Below, one piece after another: positions 21,461-31,963 of a stretch of 64,000 nt of DNA. The stretch covers positions 2,108,001-2,172,000 of the forward strand of contig JAJGBQ010000007.1 of assembly GCA_022457065.1 (NCBI GenBank), given 5' to 3'. Within the stretch, counting starts at the first letter, position 1. Each line of letters begins with the position of its first letter. The translations under genes were made by a program, and so were the position numbers. Source of the stretch: Curvularia sp. ZM96. Lineage: Eukaryota; Ascomycota; Dothideomycetes; Pleosporales; Pleosporaceae. The notes beneath the pieces were generated by a model. That model made no database searches, was not told the DNA's origin, and was given only the letters and a program-made list of their open reading frames with translations.

Positions 21461-23571
21461 TCATCCAAGAAGCCTCTCTTTGAGCGTCTGTCCTTGCTCC
21501 AGGGGTCCCACTTGCACACGCCCTTGTAGTCGCTGTTCCAATGTCTCTGCGCGAGCCTTCATGCGCTGCTCCGATCTGTGCTTCATACTCGCCTTGTCGA
21601 ACCGGCCCCGGACTCCGTGCTTGAGGCGCGTAATCATGTCAGCTGCTTTGCCTTTTGTGAGGTCGCTCGGCTTCAGATGGTCTTCTTCTGGCCGAGACTT
21701 ATTGATGAAGTCAACTTGGGCCTGTGAAGCGCGACTCCTCCGCCATGACTGATTCTTGTTGATCCAAATGAATTGGAACACGTCTGCCGCGTAGGTATCA
21801 GCCGCATGGACGACGTGGCCAAAAGACTCGCCTTCAGCGATGACGCGTGGTGTACCGTAGGGGCTTTTTGTCTGCTTGGCCAGAGGAAGCTTCCAATAAT
21901 ACTTTGCTCTGTAAAAGCCCTCGGCCTTGTCAGAGGGCTCGATAACGAGGTAGTTTCCAGTTTTACCAGTCAGGACATATCTGCTCTCGCCTACACCTAC
22001 CCACGCGTTTGGGCTCAGATTGCGAATATATTGGTCGCCAGAAGTGTCCGCTATGAGATCGTGTACGGAGTCGTAGTCGGTGAAGGAGATGCTACCGGGC
22101 AGCTTCTTGGTGGTGGTCTTTTGCTTCAGCATGGACACCTCTTCTTCGGCTTCTCTTTGCTTTTCAGTATCTCTCTTCTCTTTGAGTTTTGCCAGAGTCT
22201 TTGTATCTGCATTCTCCACGATCTCCGCGGGATCGAGACCAAACAAAGTAGGGGTCGAGACAACACCGGTGCTTAAAGCGGCAACCATGTCAATGATGTG
22301 GCAATTCTCTTTACCTTCATATAGGCGCATGCCGCGCCCAATCATCTGGACAAGAAGATTTCGAGATTTTGTGGGCCGGGCCAAAAGCACACAGTCAATG
22401 TTGGGTATGTCTGTGCCCTCGGTGAATACGCCGCAGTTGAGCAGTACTGGAAATTCTCTTTTCCTAAAAGCATCGATCCTTGCGCTGCGTACTTTGGCAG
22501 GCGTCTCTCCCGTAACAAACTGCGCATCGATCCCTGATTGGCGAAACAGGGCAGTGAGATTGGTTACATGGCTGAGATCGACGCAGAAGATGAGAGTGGA
22601 ATGACGGTCCTTTGCCTTGGCCATCCACGTTTTGACAACGAGCTCATTGGTTTCATCCGTGTTGATGGCTCTGGAAAGAGCAGCGGCCTGAAAATCCCCA
22701 TTCACGCCGGTGCCGACTTTGGTCAGATCAGCCTTAATCTCTGCGGTAGTAAAGATGACATCCGAGAGCCAGTTCTCTTCAATCATGTCTACATAGTCTC
22801 TGTTCATGGTCAGCATGCCACCAGTGTGTCGCGATGGGCAGCCTACCGGTGGTATACAATGTGATCAATGACGGCCCCAAGCCTCCTGCCGTCAAAACGA
22901 GAGAAAGTGGCCGACACACCCACCAAAGCGGGGGCGCTCGTCTGGCTCCAGTCGGCCGCATGCCGTAATCCAAAGTGCTCCAGCACGTCAAGGTAGGTCT
23001 GGCTGACAATGTGGTGGGCTTCATCAACAAGGACGAGTTTGTAGCGGGCAGGATCGAACTTGTTTAGGCGGTCGCCCGATGTGATGCTTTGTATGGAGGC
23101 GACTGTGATGTCAGCGGCCCCCGAGGCCTGGTGGCTGCCCATTTCAATGTCCACATGCTTGGAGGGGTATGCAAGAGCACAATGTCGTGCAGCCTGCTCG
23201 ACGAGCTCACGGCGATGAGCGAGGATCAGTGTCTGGGTAGCCTTGCCATTGGCGGGAATGCGGTCAATGAGGTGGGTGAAGATTACGGTTTTGCCAGAAC
23301 CCGTTGCCAATGACACGCCTAGGCGCTTGTGGCCGTGGTCAAGGTACGACAGAACGGCCTGGATACATTCTTCTTGGTATTCCCGCAGGATGACGGGGCT
23401 TGGTGATGGAGGTGGGGGTGATATTGACAGCGACGGCGGTGATGGTGATGATGGCGTTGACACGGCGCTGGTTTTGGCTCGGGACAAGCGCGAAGCATGT
23501 CTGACTATGGCTTCAACAGGGCGATGGCGATGGCCAGCCCGGGTGCACAGTCTCAGCGCATGGTGCAACAT
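21461..23571 (-). CDS. irc3: Irc3-like mitochondrial DEAH-box DNA helicase
   Basis: A superfamily 2 helicase related to yeast Irc3, which maintains mitochondrial DNA at branched structures. Exons 23571-22847 and 22799-21461 are joined by a 47 bp intron (GTAGGC donor, CTGACC branch, CAG) inside the family sequence VYHRDYVDM, giving 687 residues. The N-terminus (MLHHALRLCTRAGHRHR) is rich in Arg, His and Ala with no acids, as in a mitochondrial presequence; a Ser/Pro linker follows. Motifs: Walker A ATGSGKT (89-95), DEAH (183-186), SAT (220-222), and motif VI QMIGRGMRL (about 393-401). A C-terminal extension of about 280 residues ends in a basic helix. The start is shared in a 362 bp divergent promoter with the Rrn5-like gene. 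Family assignment is firm; mitochondrial location is inferred. Confidence 0.88.
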
Positions 23572-23933
23572 GAAGACGCGTTGAGAGGGAGCGAAACTGT
23601 CGCCAAGTCACGATGCATGACGCAGCCTGCTAGTAGGGCCGGCCGCGACTACGTATGTAAGCCATGCATCGACATATTCTCTTCCACGAACAATGCATAC
23701 ACCAAGCTGGCTAGATGAGGGGTCATGGAAGCGATGAAAAGGCTATGCCGGATGACCAATCGACAGTGTCTTTCATTCTGCGATGAAGAACCGGCTTGCG
23801 CACGTGACTCTGGAAAGTTTGCTCGAGCCGAATCCGGCCTAGCTCGGCCCTCGCTCTCTACTCACCTTCCACTGCCAGCGCTCAACTACCACGAATTCGG
23901 CTGTCCACTGGCATTTCTGCCTTCTTGTGCGCG
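23572..23933. promoter_or_regulatory. divergent promoter between irc3 and the Rrn5-like gene
   Basis: 362 bp between two start codons facing away from each other; must hold both 5' regions. No TATA box or other known element stands out. Confidence 0.5.
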
Positions 23934-26329
23934 ATGGGCTCTCCGCCCGGCTTTCGTAACGGCCTCCCGCCGGAGAAGCGCCGTACTGTTAGCAACTCTG
24001 AACCTCTCGAACCTCGAAAGCGTCCTCGCACAGAGTCAACTGCGCCGGCAAGTCTCCACAAATATCGCCCTGAAGAAAACTACTGCAACGATTATCGCTT
24101 GCTATTCAATGAAGTCGTTCAGCAGGTGGCCACACGCTTTGTATCGGACGTTGCAAGTCGTTCGCATTGCGCTTGGCAGATTGGCGCCTCGCTGTGGTCT
24201 CCTGACGAACAGGCTACCTTTTACGCGGCTCTGGAGCGACTGGGGAAGGACAATGTCCCAGACATAGCAGATGCGATCGGCACCAAGAGCATACCCGAGA
24301 CGCGGGCCCTGCTCCTATTGCTCGAGGATGCCGCAGCCAAACAAGGCGATGCCGAGGTGACACTTCGCGACATCCCCGGTGCCTTGGACGTGAGCGACAA
24401 GTGCAATGAACAACTGGATTTTGCAGCCGAAGCTCTTGCGCGGAACCAGGAGAAATGGGAAGCCCGTCAAGAGCAGAAACAATTTGGCGACTACTGGTTG
24501 ATTACACCCACTGTGGCTCAAGAGATCGAAGCCGCTATAAATTCCAACAATAGACCAAACGCAACAACACCCATGGAAAGCGAGGTGAAATCTCAGAAGA
24601 GAGGAGGAAAAGTTGTCCCAGGGCAAGTATCCCTGTAGCCTTATGCAAAGTTGGAAATGCTAATCTGCGCAGAGCATGCCTCTCATGTAAGAAACTCAAG
24701 GAAAAATGTGACCGCAAGACTCCATGCGGTAACTGCCAAAAACGAAACAAGGGTATATGTAAGTATCCTAATTTGCCTACCAGAACTACACAAACCGAGA
24801 TCTTAAAGGAACCCAATGAGTCCCAGAAAGCAGAGAATAACTCCGGAATTCTCGAAGCACTACCAGAGGCAACTCTTTTGCGCCCACAAGTCATGTTGGA
24901 GCTGTCAAAAAACGTCTTCATGAATCGTTCCTCAACATTACCCTCCCCATGGCCACACTGGTCCGAATACACGTCCGACATCGCCCAAGAGCCATCCATC
25001 TACCGCACTACGTTTGGTGACTTCCACAACCTGGTCGTATCTCTGACTAGACGCCTTGTGCAGACTGCTATCATACAAGCAATCATGCGTCTACGGTCGC
25101 GAGTTAGACACAACCCCAACCCTGCTAGTGCTGTGGTGAGGTCGTGTGATGTTCGAGCCGCCCTCGATATTTTGGGCATGCAGAGAAACGGGATGCAGAG
25201 ATGGAGTGGTGTTGCTCGACGATGTGCACTGAGGGTTTACGATTATGAAGCCTCTAGTGACGGTAAAAAGATATCCCGGAGAGAGATGCCTTGGGACGAG
25301 GTGGAGCGCACCCTGACTCTGGCAGGTCCGGCTGCTGATATCTCAACAATGAATGTGGAAACCCGTGGCGACTGTATCAAGCCGAGGTCAAGAGCATCGC
25401 GCAGTGGAACACCTCTTCCTTTGGAAGATCTCGCCCTATCCGACTCTGATGAGTCGATGCTAGATGAGGTTGCGCCCATATCTCACCCCCGACCGCAGCC
25501 TCAGGATTTGGCTGGCGAGTATGCGAGGCCGTCTCTTTCAGAGGATGATGAGCTGCTGGCGCCGGAGTTGGTGAGTCTTGAGCAGTTTGATCGCGAAGCG
25601 AGTCGACGAGAGGAGGAGAAGCTGTGGACCATGCTTGATCTTGAGCCGCCCGAGGAGGATGGAGACAAAGATGATGACAACGAAGGCAGCCTGAGCCAAG
25701 ATGAAAAGATAATCACGCTTCCTAATGGGTGGCGGTCGTGGACAGACTATCACGCCGAGTGGGAGGAATTTGGTACGCTGCCAAGCCCAGCCCAGTTTAT
25801 GGCAAATCAGAAGCCTCTCGCAGTTCCGCCTGTTCTGCATACGACTGAGCGTGAAGACTCTGGTTCCGACGATTCGGAATCACCACAACCAACGAAACCG
25901 CCTCAAAAAAAACCGGTCATATCCGAGTTGCAGACTTTGAGTGGTCGGGCTTATGCAGACCGACAAATACGAGCATTAATAGAGCGGGAGTCGTCAAGTG
26001 CAAGTGACAGTGAGGAAGAGGATATGAGTGATGGAGATAGCGATGACAAGGATACGAGTGATGGACATAGCGACGACGAAGATACGAGTGGTGGAGATGG
26101 CGATGACGAGACTACGAGTGATGGATACAGCGATGACGAGGGAATGAATCGGCCCATGCAGTCAGTTGATACTGATGGCCGATCATCTCCGCTAGGTGTA
26201 TCTGAAGACGGAGACATTAATATGGCATCGGAATCGACAGTGCCAATCAACAGTCGCAGGAAGACGCGGCTGCCCGCACACTCGGACGATGAGTTGAGCG
26301 AGATGGATTGGAATTCATTCATCGAATGA
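23934..26329 (+). CDS. rrn5: Rrn5-like RNA polymerase I initiation factor with SANT and Zn2Cys6 domains
   Basis: Likely the fungal counterpart of Rrn5, a subunit of the upstream activation factor that recruits RNA polymerase I to rDNA in the nucleolus. Exons 23934-24622 and 24673-26329 are joined by a 50 bp intron with a GC donor (GCAAGT), a GCTAATC branch and a CAG acceptor, giving 781 residues. Domains: SANT/Myb (about 86-133, LWSPDEQATFYAALERLGKD); a Zn2Cys6 cluster at Cys232, 235, 242, 248, 251 and 259, begun right at the splice junction; an ELSKNVFMN...DFHNLVVSLTRRLVQTAI region with histone-fold character; and a very acidic C-terminal half with four 10-residue repeats. The start is the ATG at 23934. 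SANT plus the downstream helices support Rrn5; the zinc cluster is an oddity for the family as I know it. Confidence 0.75.
26021..26140 (+). repeat. four 30-bp coding minisatellite units
   Basis: Units 26021-26050, 26051-26080, 26081-26110 and 26111-26140 each encode an acidic decapeptide such as DTSDGHSDDE. They lie in the tail of the Rrn5-like protein and keep the frame. Confidence 0.9.
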
Positions 26330-26788
26330 TGTACCAGTTAGTTATTCTTACTGCCAAGTTTTTCATGCACAAGTAAATAGCAGAAAGCACCTCATCATCA
26401 AAGAAATGGTCTGGTCCACCACAACCATCGAGAAAGCCATGCACATGTGAGGTTGGTAGCGGCATTCGAAACTTGCAATGGGTCCATCAGTGCGGGTCAT
26501 GCGAACGGTAAAGTGAGCAGTGGTACTGCCCCACTGTCACTTCCTCGTTCACTACTCTCAAGTGAAAGTGAACGAGACCATTACGTCACCCGGTCGCCCG
26601 ACCAGACGCGGCCGTTTGCTCTGTCTTATTAAATCACCAGATTCTAGTATTTCTTTCTCCACACCGACACTCTTCCTCTCAACCTCACACCTTGACCCAC
26701 ATCATCCATTTGCAGCTCTTTCAACCCTGCTCAACGAACCAACCCACTTTACGGCACCCTTGCACCAACCCACACACACGACCGCACA
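26330..26788 (+). other. rrn5 3' flank and promoter of small secreted protein 1
   Basis: No gene seen. TTATTAAATC at about 26625-26634, some 160 bp before the next ATG, could act as a TATA-like element, followed by a pyrimidine-rich leader. Confidence 0.4.
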
Positions 26789-27061
26789 ATGAAATATACA
26801 CCTTTCTTCGTCGTCATGGTCATCATCATCGCGCTCATGGTAGCGTTGATGCCCGACACCGCAGCAGCCAACAGAGACCCGCCCAAGAACCCCAACTGCG
26901 GAGCTCCCTTCTGCGCTCGTGCTCGTGCTCGCGCTATTGCTGCTGCTTCTGTCGGCTCTGGTGTTGAAGAAGTCGGTACTGTCAAGGCCGCCACTGGATC
27001 TACCTCCGAGGTCGACAAGGAGACGTCAGTCATGGGCACAATCAAGCGCTGGCTAATGTAA
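26789..27061 (+). CDS. small secreted protein, 90 aa
   Basis: An intronless 90-codon frame. The start MKYTPFFVV leads into a strong hydrophobic stretch ending in TAAANRD, a convincing signal peptide with cleavage near residue 27. The mature part is about 63 residues with two cysteines (NCGAPFC), an Arg-Ala run (CARARARA) and a Ser/Thr/Val-rich tail ending KRWLM. The leader before the ATG is rich in C and A (CCGCACAATG), a good fungal start context. A second small secreted protein gene lies 425 bp downstream in the same direction, with a similar first line (MKxTP then a hydrophobic stretch). I recognise no family; a secreted peptide precursor or effector-type protein is possible. Confidence 0.6.
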   Translation: MKYTPFFVVMVIIIALMVALMPDTAAANRDPPKNPNCGAPFCARARARAIAAASVGSGVEEVGTVKAATGSTSEVDKETSVMGTIKRWLM

Positions 27062-27312
27062 TCGAAAGCCATGTTCATGTCGGCGAGAGATTACTGGTTG
27101 AAAATGGACACGACTCTACGGTACTTCCAAGCCACTGGGCTTAGTGCAGTATGATCTTCTCGCGCCTTGTGGGCGTCAGTGGGGTGGAAACAATCAGAAT
27201 GGGTTTATGTACCTAAGGTAGAGCAATACCAGAGGGTCTTATTATGTCATATCTTCCCAAGCTGTGCTGCTCTTCAACTCACCCAACTTCTGAAAGTGCT
27301 CTCTCGTTCGTG

Positions 27313-27318
27313 TATAAA
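27313..27318 (+). promoter_or_regulatory. TATA box of small secreted protein 2
   Basis: TATAAA 168 bp upstream of the ATG at 27486, followed by a C-rich leader typical of strongly expressed fungal genes. Confidence 0.45.
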
Positions 27319-27485
27319 TGCCAACACGCCCTACTTCCTTCTCACTGTCCACTCACTCACCCCGCCAGTTCTTTCCTTCGAGCTTAACAAAGCCACACGT
27401 ACCCAATAACGACAACAAAGCCACTCGTCCTTTACACTTCTCTATCCAGCTCCACCTTCCATACAAGCCAAACATTCCAGCAAAA

Positions 27486-27695
27486 ATGAAGCTCACGCCC
27501 GCCATCACCCTCTGCCTCGTAATCGCCATCTTTACCACGCTCGTCACCGCAGCAGATGGCCCCCCTCGTCCCAAGGGCAACTGGCCCCAGGGCAAATTCC
27601 CCGCGAAGAAGCCATGGTTTAGGCGTGCACAGCCCGATGGTATCGTCTTGCCGGACGAGCAGGATAGCTTGAGGACAAAGGTTAAGCCTGCATAG
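27486..27695 (+). CDS. small secreted protein, 69 aa
   Basis: A 69-codon intronless frame from MKLTPAITLC to KVKPA. Residues 1-22 are a clear signal peptide ending TLVTAADG. The mature 47 residues are Pro-, Lys- and Gly-rich, have no cysteine, and contain FRR, a possible dibasic processing site, before AQPDGIVLPDEQD. The start context is CAAAAATGA, with a TATA box 168 bp upstream. It resembles the gene at 26789 in size, signal peptide and position, so the two could be distant tandem copies; sequence likeness beyond the signal peptide is weak. Confidence 0.6.
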   Translation: MKLTPAITLCLVIAIFTTLVTAADGPPRPKGNWPQGKFPAKKPWFRRAQPDGIVLPDEQDSLRTKVKPA

Positions 27696-29212
27696 GTAAC
27701 CTTTTTCGAAGAAATGACGGAAATGAAACGAGGGCAGACACTATGAGACCTTGGTTTCACGGCCGTGACGGTCATTAGAGAGGTAGATGCTGGGGCTGTG
27801 GTGCACTGATAGCACCTGTTGAGGGGGCTGGGTTGGAACGACGACTTCATCATAGCCGAGACATGCATCTCCTTATATCGCATATTTTGGGTTTCTTTCT
27901 TCACAAAGATGAGTTTGGAGGAGATGCAGGTGTCTGTCCACGAGCCTTAAGTAGATGGGTCCTGCATTCACAGCTTAAATCTAATCCGACAAAATATTAC
28001 TCGTCTACTACTTACCGGGCTACCATACTGTACCGCAACCATTCATATAAGTGCAATTTGTGTATTGAACACAGGCGCGAATGATTTGTAGAATATATCA
28101 TATGCACTATCGAAACCTCACCAGGGGATGCCAGCGCTGTAAAGCTCCAGTCTTGGTGCCGATTAACAAATCTGTTGTGCTACTGGTACCTAGATCCACT
28201 AATCCAACCCCACACGCCTCGTCGGCCAGTTTTTGAGAAACAAATCAAACACGCATAGATGGACTTACAATTAGAAGGGCATAATTCCTATGAATATTAG
28301 ACTTATAGGGGCCCCTAAATACACAATATGACAATCCCCATACTCGGTGCAAATTGCTTCTTCGCACTCGCACGATGCATAGCTAGGCATACGGTCGATA
28401 GTGACGTAGCATCTTCGACTCCACTGTGCGCTGATGTCGGCCTTTGGTCATGCATCATCCATGGTGAATTCTATCCAGATATATTCAAAGCATACGTTCC
28501 ACGATTTTATTCGAGCGAAATCATGTGAAGAGAACGGAAATAGTAGTGGGTTGATCAACGCCTGCGCGTATGAAAGCGGCTTTGCCCAACGCACACACAC
28601 GAAGGAATGTTGTCAGCCTAGTCTAATATCTAATAACCCGTCAATCCTTTTTATCCCCAAATAGCCCTTGCCACCCAAATAGAACCAACCGAGAGCTGCG
28701 CAATCATTAAGAGACCAGCCTGGGCTACCAACGTAACAAATACAATTAGAGAAAATGCCCTTGCAAATGCTGATCTGATGAGGAGCGATAAGAAAAAAAT
28801 GAGACCTGGTGCTAGGATCGAGAAACATTCCATCAAAACGTGCGTTGTGTGTAGAAAGCGAGATGGTGTCGGTAAAAGGAAAAGAAGCAGTCCAGTAAGA
28901 AGATACACGAAGTGAACAAGGCGAAGTAGAGTAAGAGTTTAAGGAGAGGCAGAGACGAGAAGATAGATTGGCAGAGATGGAGAGACAAAACAAACTGGTA
29001 TAGCGCAGTAAAAACAGATGGAACAATCTGCCGCAAGTATCAACTTCCGCGAGGGAACAGGCGACGAGAAAAAACAGAGACATAGCAGCGTAACCATTGT
29101 GACGAGAAAAGGTCTGAATGCTGAATTCCACGAGTAAAAAAACAGGAACCTTCCTGAAAACGCCGGCTCCATGGTATACACAACATTCATAGAACACGTT
29201 TTTTTGTTATTC
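27696..29212. other. 1.5 kb without a supported gene
   Basis: Holds the 3' flank of small secreted protein 2 and, on the other strand, the 3' end of the PH-domain gene. Frames here are short and of noncoding composition. Confidence 0.45.
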
Positions 29213-31963
29213 TCAGATAACAGCAGCCCTGGATGCAACCTCGGGCGGTGTGGGAGGTAGCGGCATGGTGGGTGGTGGTGCCGGGAGACCCATGTGCGAT
29301 AGCGGTGGAGAAAGCGACATGTCGAGTGGTGGCGCTCGAGGGCCTGCGTTTGGTGGCGGTGGAGGAAGCGGCATGTTGGGCGGTGGAGTAGGCGACGGGA
29401 TATTGCAAGGGGGAGGCGGAGGAAGAGGCATGTTTGGTGGAGGCGCAGGTGGCGGGAGACGGATGGAGCCTAGACTGCGTCTTGGTGTAATGGTTTTTTG
29501 ATCGGTCTGCTGCGCTAGCGTGTGTTGTCTCAAAGCTTCGACACTAGATATCTTTTGAAGACTGGATGACGGAGGCGCTGGAGCGCTAGACATTCTTCGG
29601 CCAGGAACGAATGATGGCGTGGACGAGATGAGGCGCATTGGGCGGGATGATAAGAAAGGCGCCTTGTCGGAATGGACCTGAACTGAAGATGGCCGTCGAA
29701 GTGGATTCGGCTGCATCGAATTGAAGCCATGTGGACTTGTAATCGGTGTCATGTTGGGTGTTGTCGAAGGCGACTTTACCGGCGCAGTCACTGATCGATT
29801 CGTTTTCGAAGGAAGAGTCGAGGACGCAGCAGAAGACGCCTGAGCAGACAGTCGCCTAGACAGCCTTGATGAGTCAATATGTTGGGCCTGAGGGCGGACG
29901 GGAATAGGTCGCAGAAAAGGCTTCGGTGATCCTGAGGTGCGACGCCTAGTCCCGCTGTCTTTGCTGGTAGAAGCAAGATAAGGCGCTAGATTCGAGATGC
30001 CTACAGGCGTAGGACCCGTACTGGATTGACGTTGACCAGCGGGCGGAGGGATAGTTGCAGGCTCCGTTGGAGGAGGTGAGATAATGTCCCCCCGAGGCGG
30101 CAAGCTGTACACGGGGCCGTTGAATCTCACAGGGCTATCCTCACGATTTGAAATACTGTCGACTTGACCGGATTGGTCGAGGATATCGGTCTTGACCTGG
30201 GGAGGCGACGAGCATGCTAAACCGATGGCGTCGGCTTCAGGTTTACCTGAAGTTGGCACATGTTTCGTCGACACAGATGAGCCTGCAGTCAACTGTCTCT
30301 CAAATCCTGGCACTGTAGGTGATACAGCATTGTAAAGGGAGTGACGCTTGCTATTGGGCGGCATCTCAACAGACTGAAGGAGATTCTCATTCGTTGTGGG
30401 CAGTGGCTGCATCGATCTGCGCCGGGACGACATGGTATTATTCGGGTTCATTTGAAACGATCTTAGCGACATGGCGCTTCGAAGAGGCTCGTTGTCGCCA
30501 GCCACCCGGCACTCTTCCATCAGAGGCGATTGCGGTGCGGGCGAGGATTCGCGCGAAGTGTTCCGAGTCCCTGCACCCGACACAGAAGTTGCTGAAGACA
30601 TGAAGGAGTACCGCGAGCGGCCACGCAGCTGATCCAATTGCATCTGGTGCTGAGAGACTGGCGTCGAGGTGACTGACGACATCTCAACCGAGAGACGGCT
30701 GCTTTGTCGGACGGAATATCCGCTCGAGGAGTCGATGCTGCGTTTGGTCTGCTCGGGATTTGTCTCCCAGTCTGAGGTGATGATCTTTGGCGATGCCGAG
30801 AGCCGTGGCTCGATTGGTACAATCTTGCTCGTGTTGTGCGCGTCTCGGCTGACCCTGAACCGGTGACTTGCCATTTCCACCGAGTTCTTACCTATTGAAC
30901 CGCCGTCGGTAGAGGACGAAGTTCGGGTAAAGTCATCGCCAACTCTTGTGCCTCCGAGATGATCAATCTCTTTTCGCACGCTCGTCATCCACTCATCCAT
31001 CTCTTCTGCACTCTCAAGAACCAAAAGCATGCTGGTTGCTAACTTGCGCGCGGTAAGGTTCTGCGACCTCAGGCGTGTCAGTAGCGAGTTTCTCGGGCTA
31101 ACGTCTAGGGCGCCATCGCCACTGGCATGGCTTGAAATCTGAAGCACCCAATGCTTTCCGGGGATAAGATCACACGCAAAGGCGGCTGACTCCTTGCCCA
31201 GTTTGAGCACCTTTTCCGGCATCCTGTCAAAAGTACCATGACCAGCATACTGGAGTATGTAGCCCGCAGTGACCAAGATGTATATCTTGTTGACGAGCTC
31301 TGGTGTTGGTGGATTGAGGACCGAGTTGGACAGGAGCCGCTTGTGCGTCTTTTCCAACTTTTTGGTTTCTGAACTGTTTTCTGTGATTGTCGATAGCTCG
31401 CGCTGAGTGTCAATTCTCTCGCGTAGAGACTCGGCCTGCCGTCGTTGACTCTGAGTTCTCATCAACACCTCTGGAGCGAAGACACATGCCTGTACAGCAC
31501 CATGCTTGACCGACTGGTGGAAAGCCTGGAAGAGCGGCGGTGGCTCCCAGTCGCCAAACTCGTTATGTGACAGCGTCGGACGCATAGACATGGGCCGGAA
31601 TCTTTGGCTCGCTCGGGCACGTATGGTTTGCTGAGCGGGCGGCGAGGGATTGTGTCGCAGTGAAGACTTGGGTATAGAAACGGGAGCTGTGGGTTTTGGC
31701 GGAGTCTGTGGCCGCATCGGTATAGCGAGGCCGGCTTCCGTGTGGCCTCGGGCTTTTTCCACTTTGGGCCTACTGAAGAGGTTGAACAAGGACATTTTGG
31801 ATGACGAACGCTCGAGCTTTGGCGTTGGGCCCTGGTTGGATGCCTTTGATGCCACCGAGGACGAGCGTGCTGGTTCTTGCAGGTTTACCGTCGAACGTGT
31901 AAGGCGCCATCTAGAGACCGGATTAGACAAGGGCGCACTGGGGCGTCCCGACACGTCCGCCAT
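29213..31963 (-). CDS. PH-domain protein with Ser-rich regions and a proline-rich tail
   Basis: A single-exon 916-residue protein. The start is the ATG giving MADVSGRPSAPLSN; a longer frame upstream has no ATG. An N-terminal basic, Ser-rich part holds a short MSLFNLFSRPKVEK element. The folded core (about residues 135-340) begins EFGDWEPPPLFQAFHQSVKHG, has a heptad-rich helix (QRRQAESLRERIDTQ), then beta-rich PH-like sequence (IYILVTAGYILQYAG ... HWVLQISSHA) and a helix EEMDEWMTSVRKEI, which is how PH domains end. The rest is disordered, Ser/Thr/Pro-rich, and ends in an FH1-like polyproline tail (PLPPPPP blocks). It is probably a membrane or cortex adaptor that could bind SH3 or profilin-type partners; this is inference. 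I know it as a conserved ascomycete PH protein without a settled name. Confidence 0.75.
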   Translation of the reverse strand: MADVSGRPSAPLSNPVSRWRLTRSTVNLQEPARSSSVASKASNQGPTPKLERSSSKMSLFNLFSRPKVEKARGHTEAGLAIPMRPQTPPKPTAPVSIPKSSLRHNPSPPAQQTIRARASQRFRPMSMRPTLSHNEFGDWEPPPLFQAFHQSVKHGAVQACVFAPEVLMRTQSQRRQAESLRERIDTQRELSTITENSSETKKLEKTHKRLLSNSVLNPPTPELVNKIYILVTAGYILQYAGHGTFDRMPEKVLKLGKESAAFACDLIPGKHWVLQISSHASGDGALDVSPRNSLLTRLRSQNLTARKLATSMLLVLESAEEMDEWMTSVRKEIDHLGGTRVGDDFTRTSSSTDGGSIGKNSVEMASHRFRVSRDAHNTSKIVPIEPRLSASPKIITSDWETNPEQTKRSIDSSSGYSVRQSSRLSVEMSSVTSTPVSQHQMQLDQLRGRSRYSFMSSATSVSGAGTRNTSRESSPAPQSPLMEECRVAGDNEPLRSAMSLRSFQMNPNNTMSSRRRSMQPLPTTNENLLQSVEMPPNSKRHSLYNAVSPTVPGFERQLTAGSSVSTKHVPTSGKPEADAIGLACSSPPQVKTDILDQSGQVDSISNREDSPVRFNGPVYSLPPRGDIISPPPTEPATIPPPAGQRQSSTGPTPVGISNLAPYLASTSKDSGTRRRTSGSPKPFLRPIPVRPQAQHIDSSRLSRRLSAQASSAASSTLPSKTNRSVTAPVKSPSTTPNMTPITSPHGFNSMQPNPLRRPSSVQVHSDKAPFLSSRPMRLISSTPSFVPGRRMSSAPAPPSSSLQKISSVEALRQHTLAQQTDQKTITPRRSLGSIRLPPPAPPPNMPLPPPPPCNIPSPTPPPNMPLPPPPPNAGPRAPPLDMSLSPPLSHMGLPAPPPTMPLPPTPPEVASRAAVI

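Noticed and set aside
22222..22232. CTCCGCGG octamer (NirA-like)
   Set aside because: Inside the coding region of the helicase gene; shows that single octamers arise by chance.
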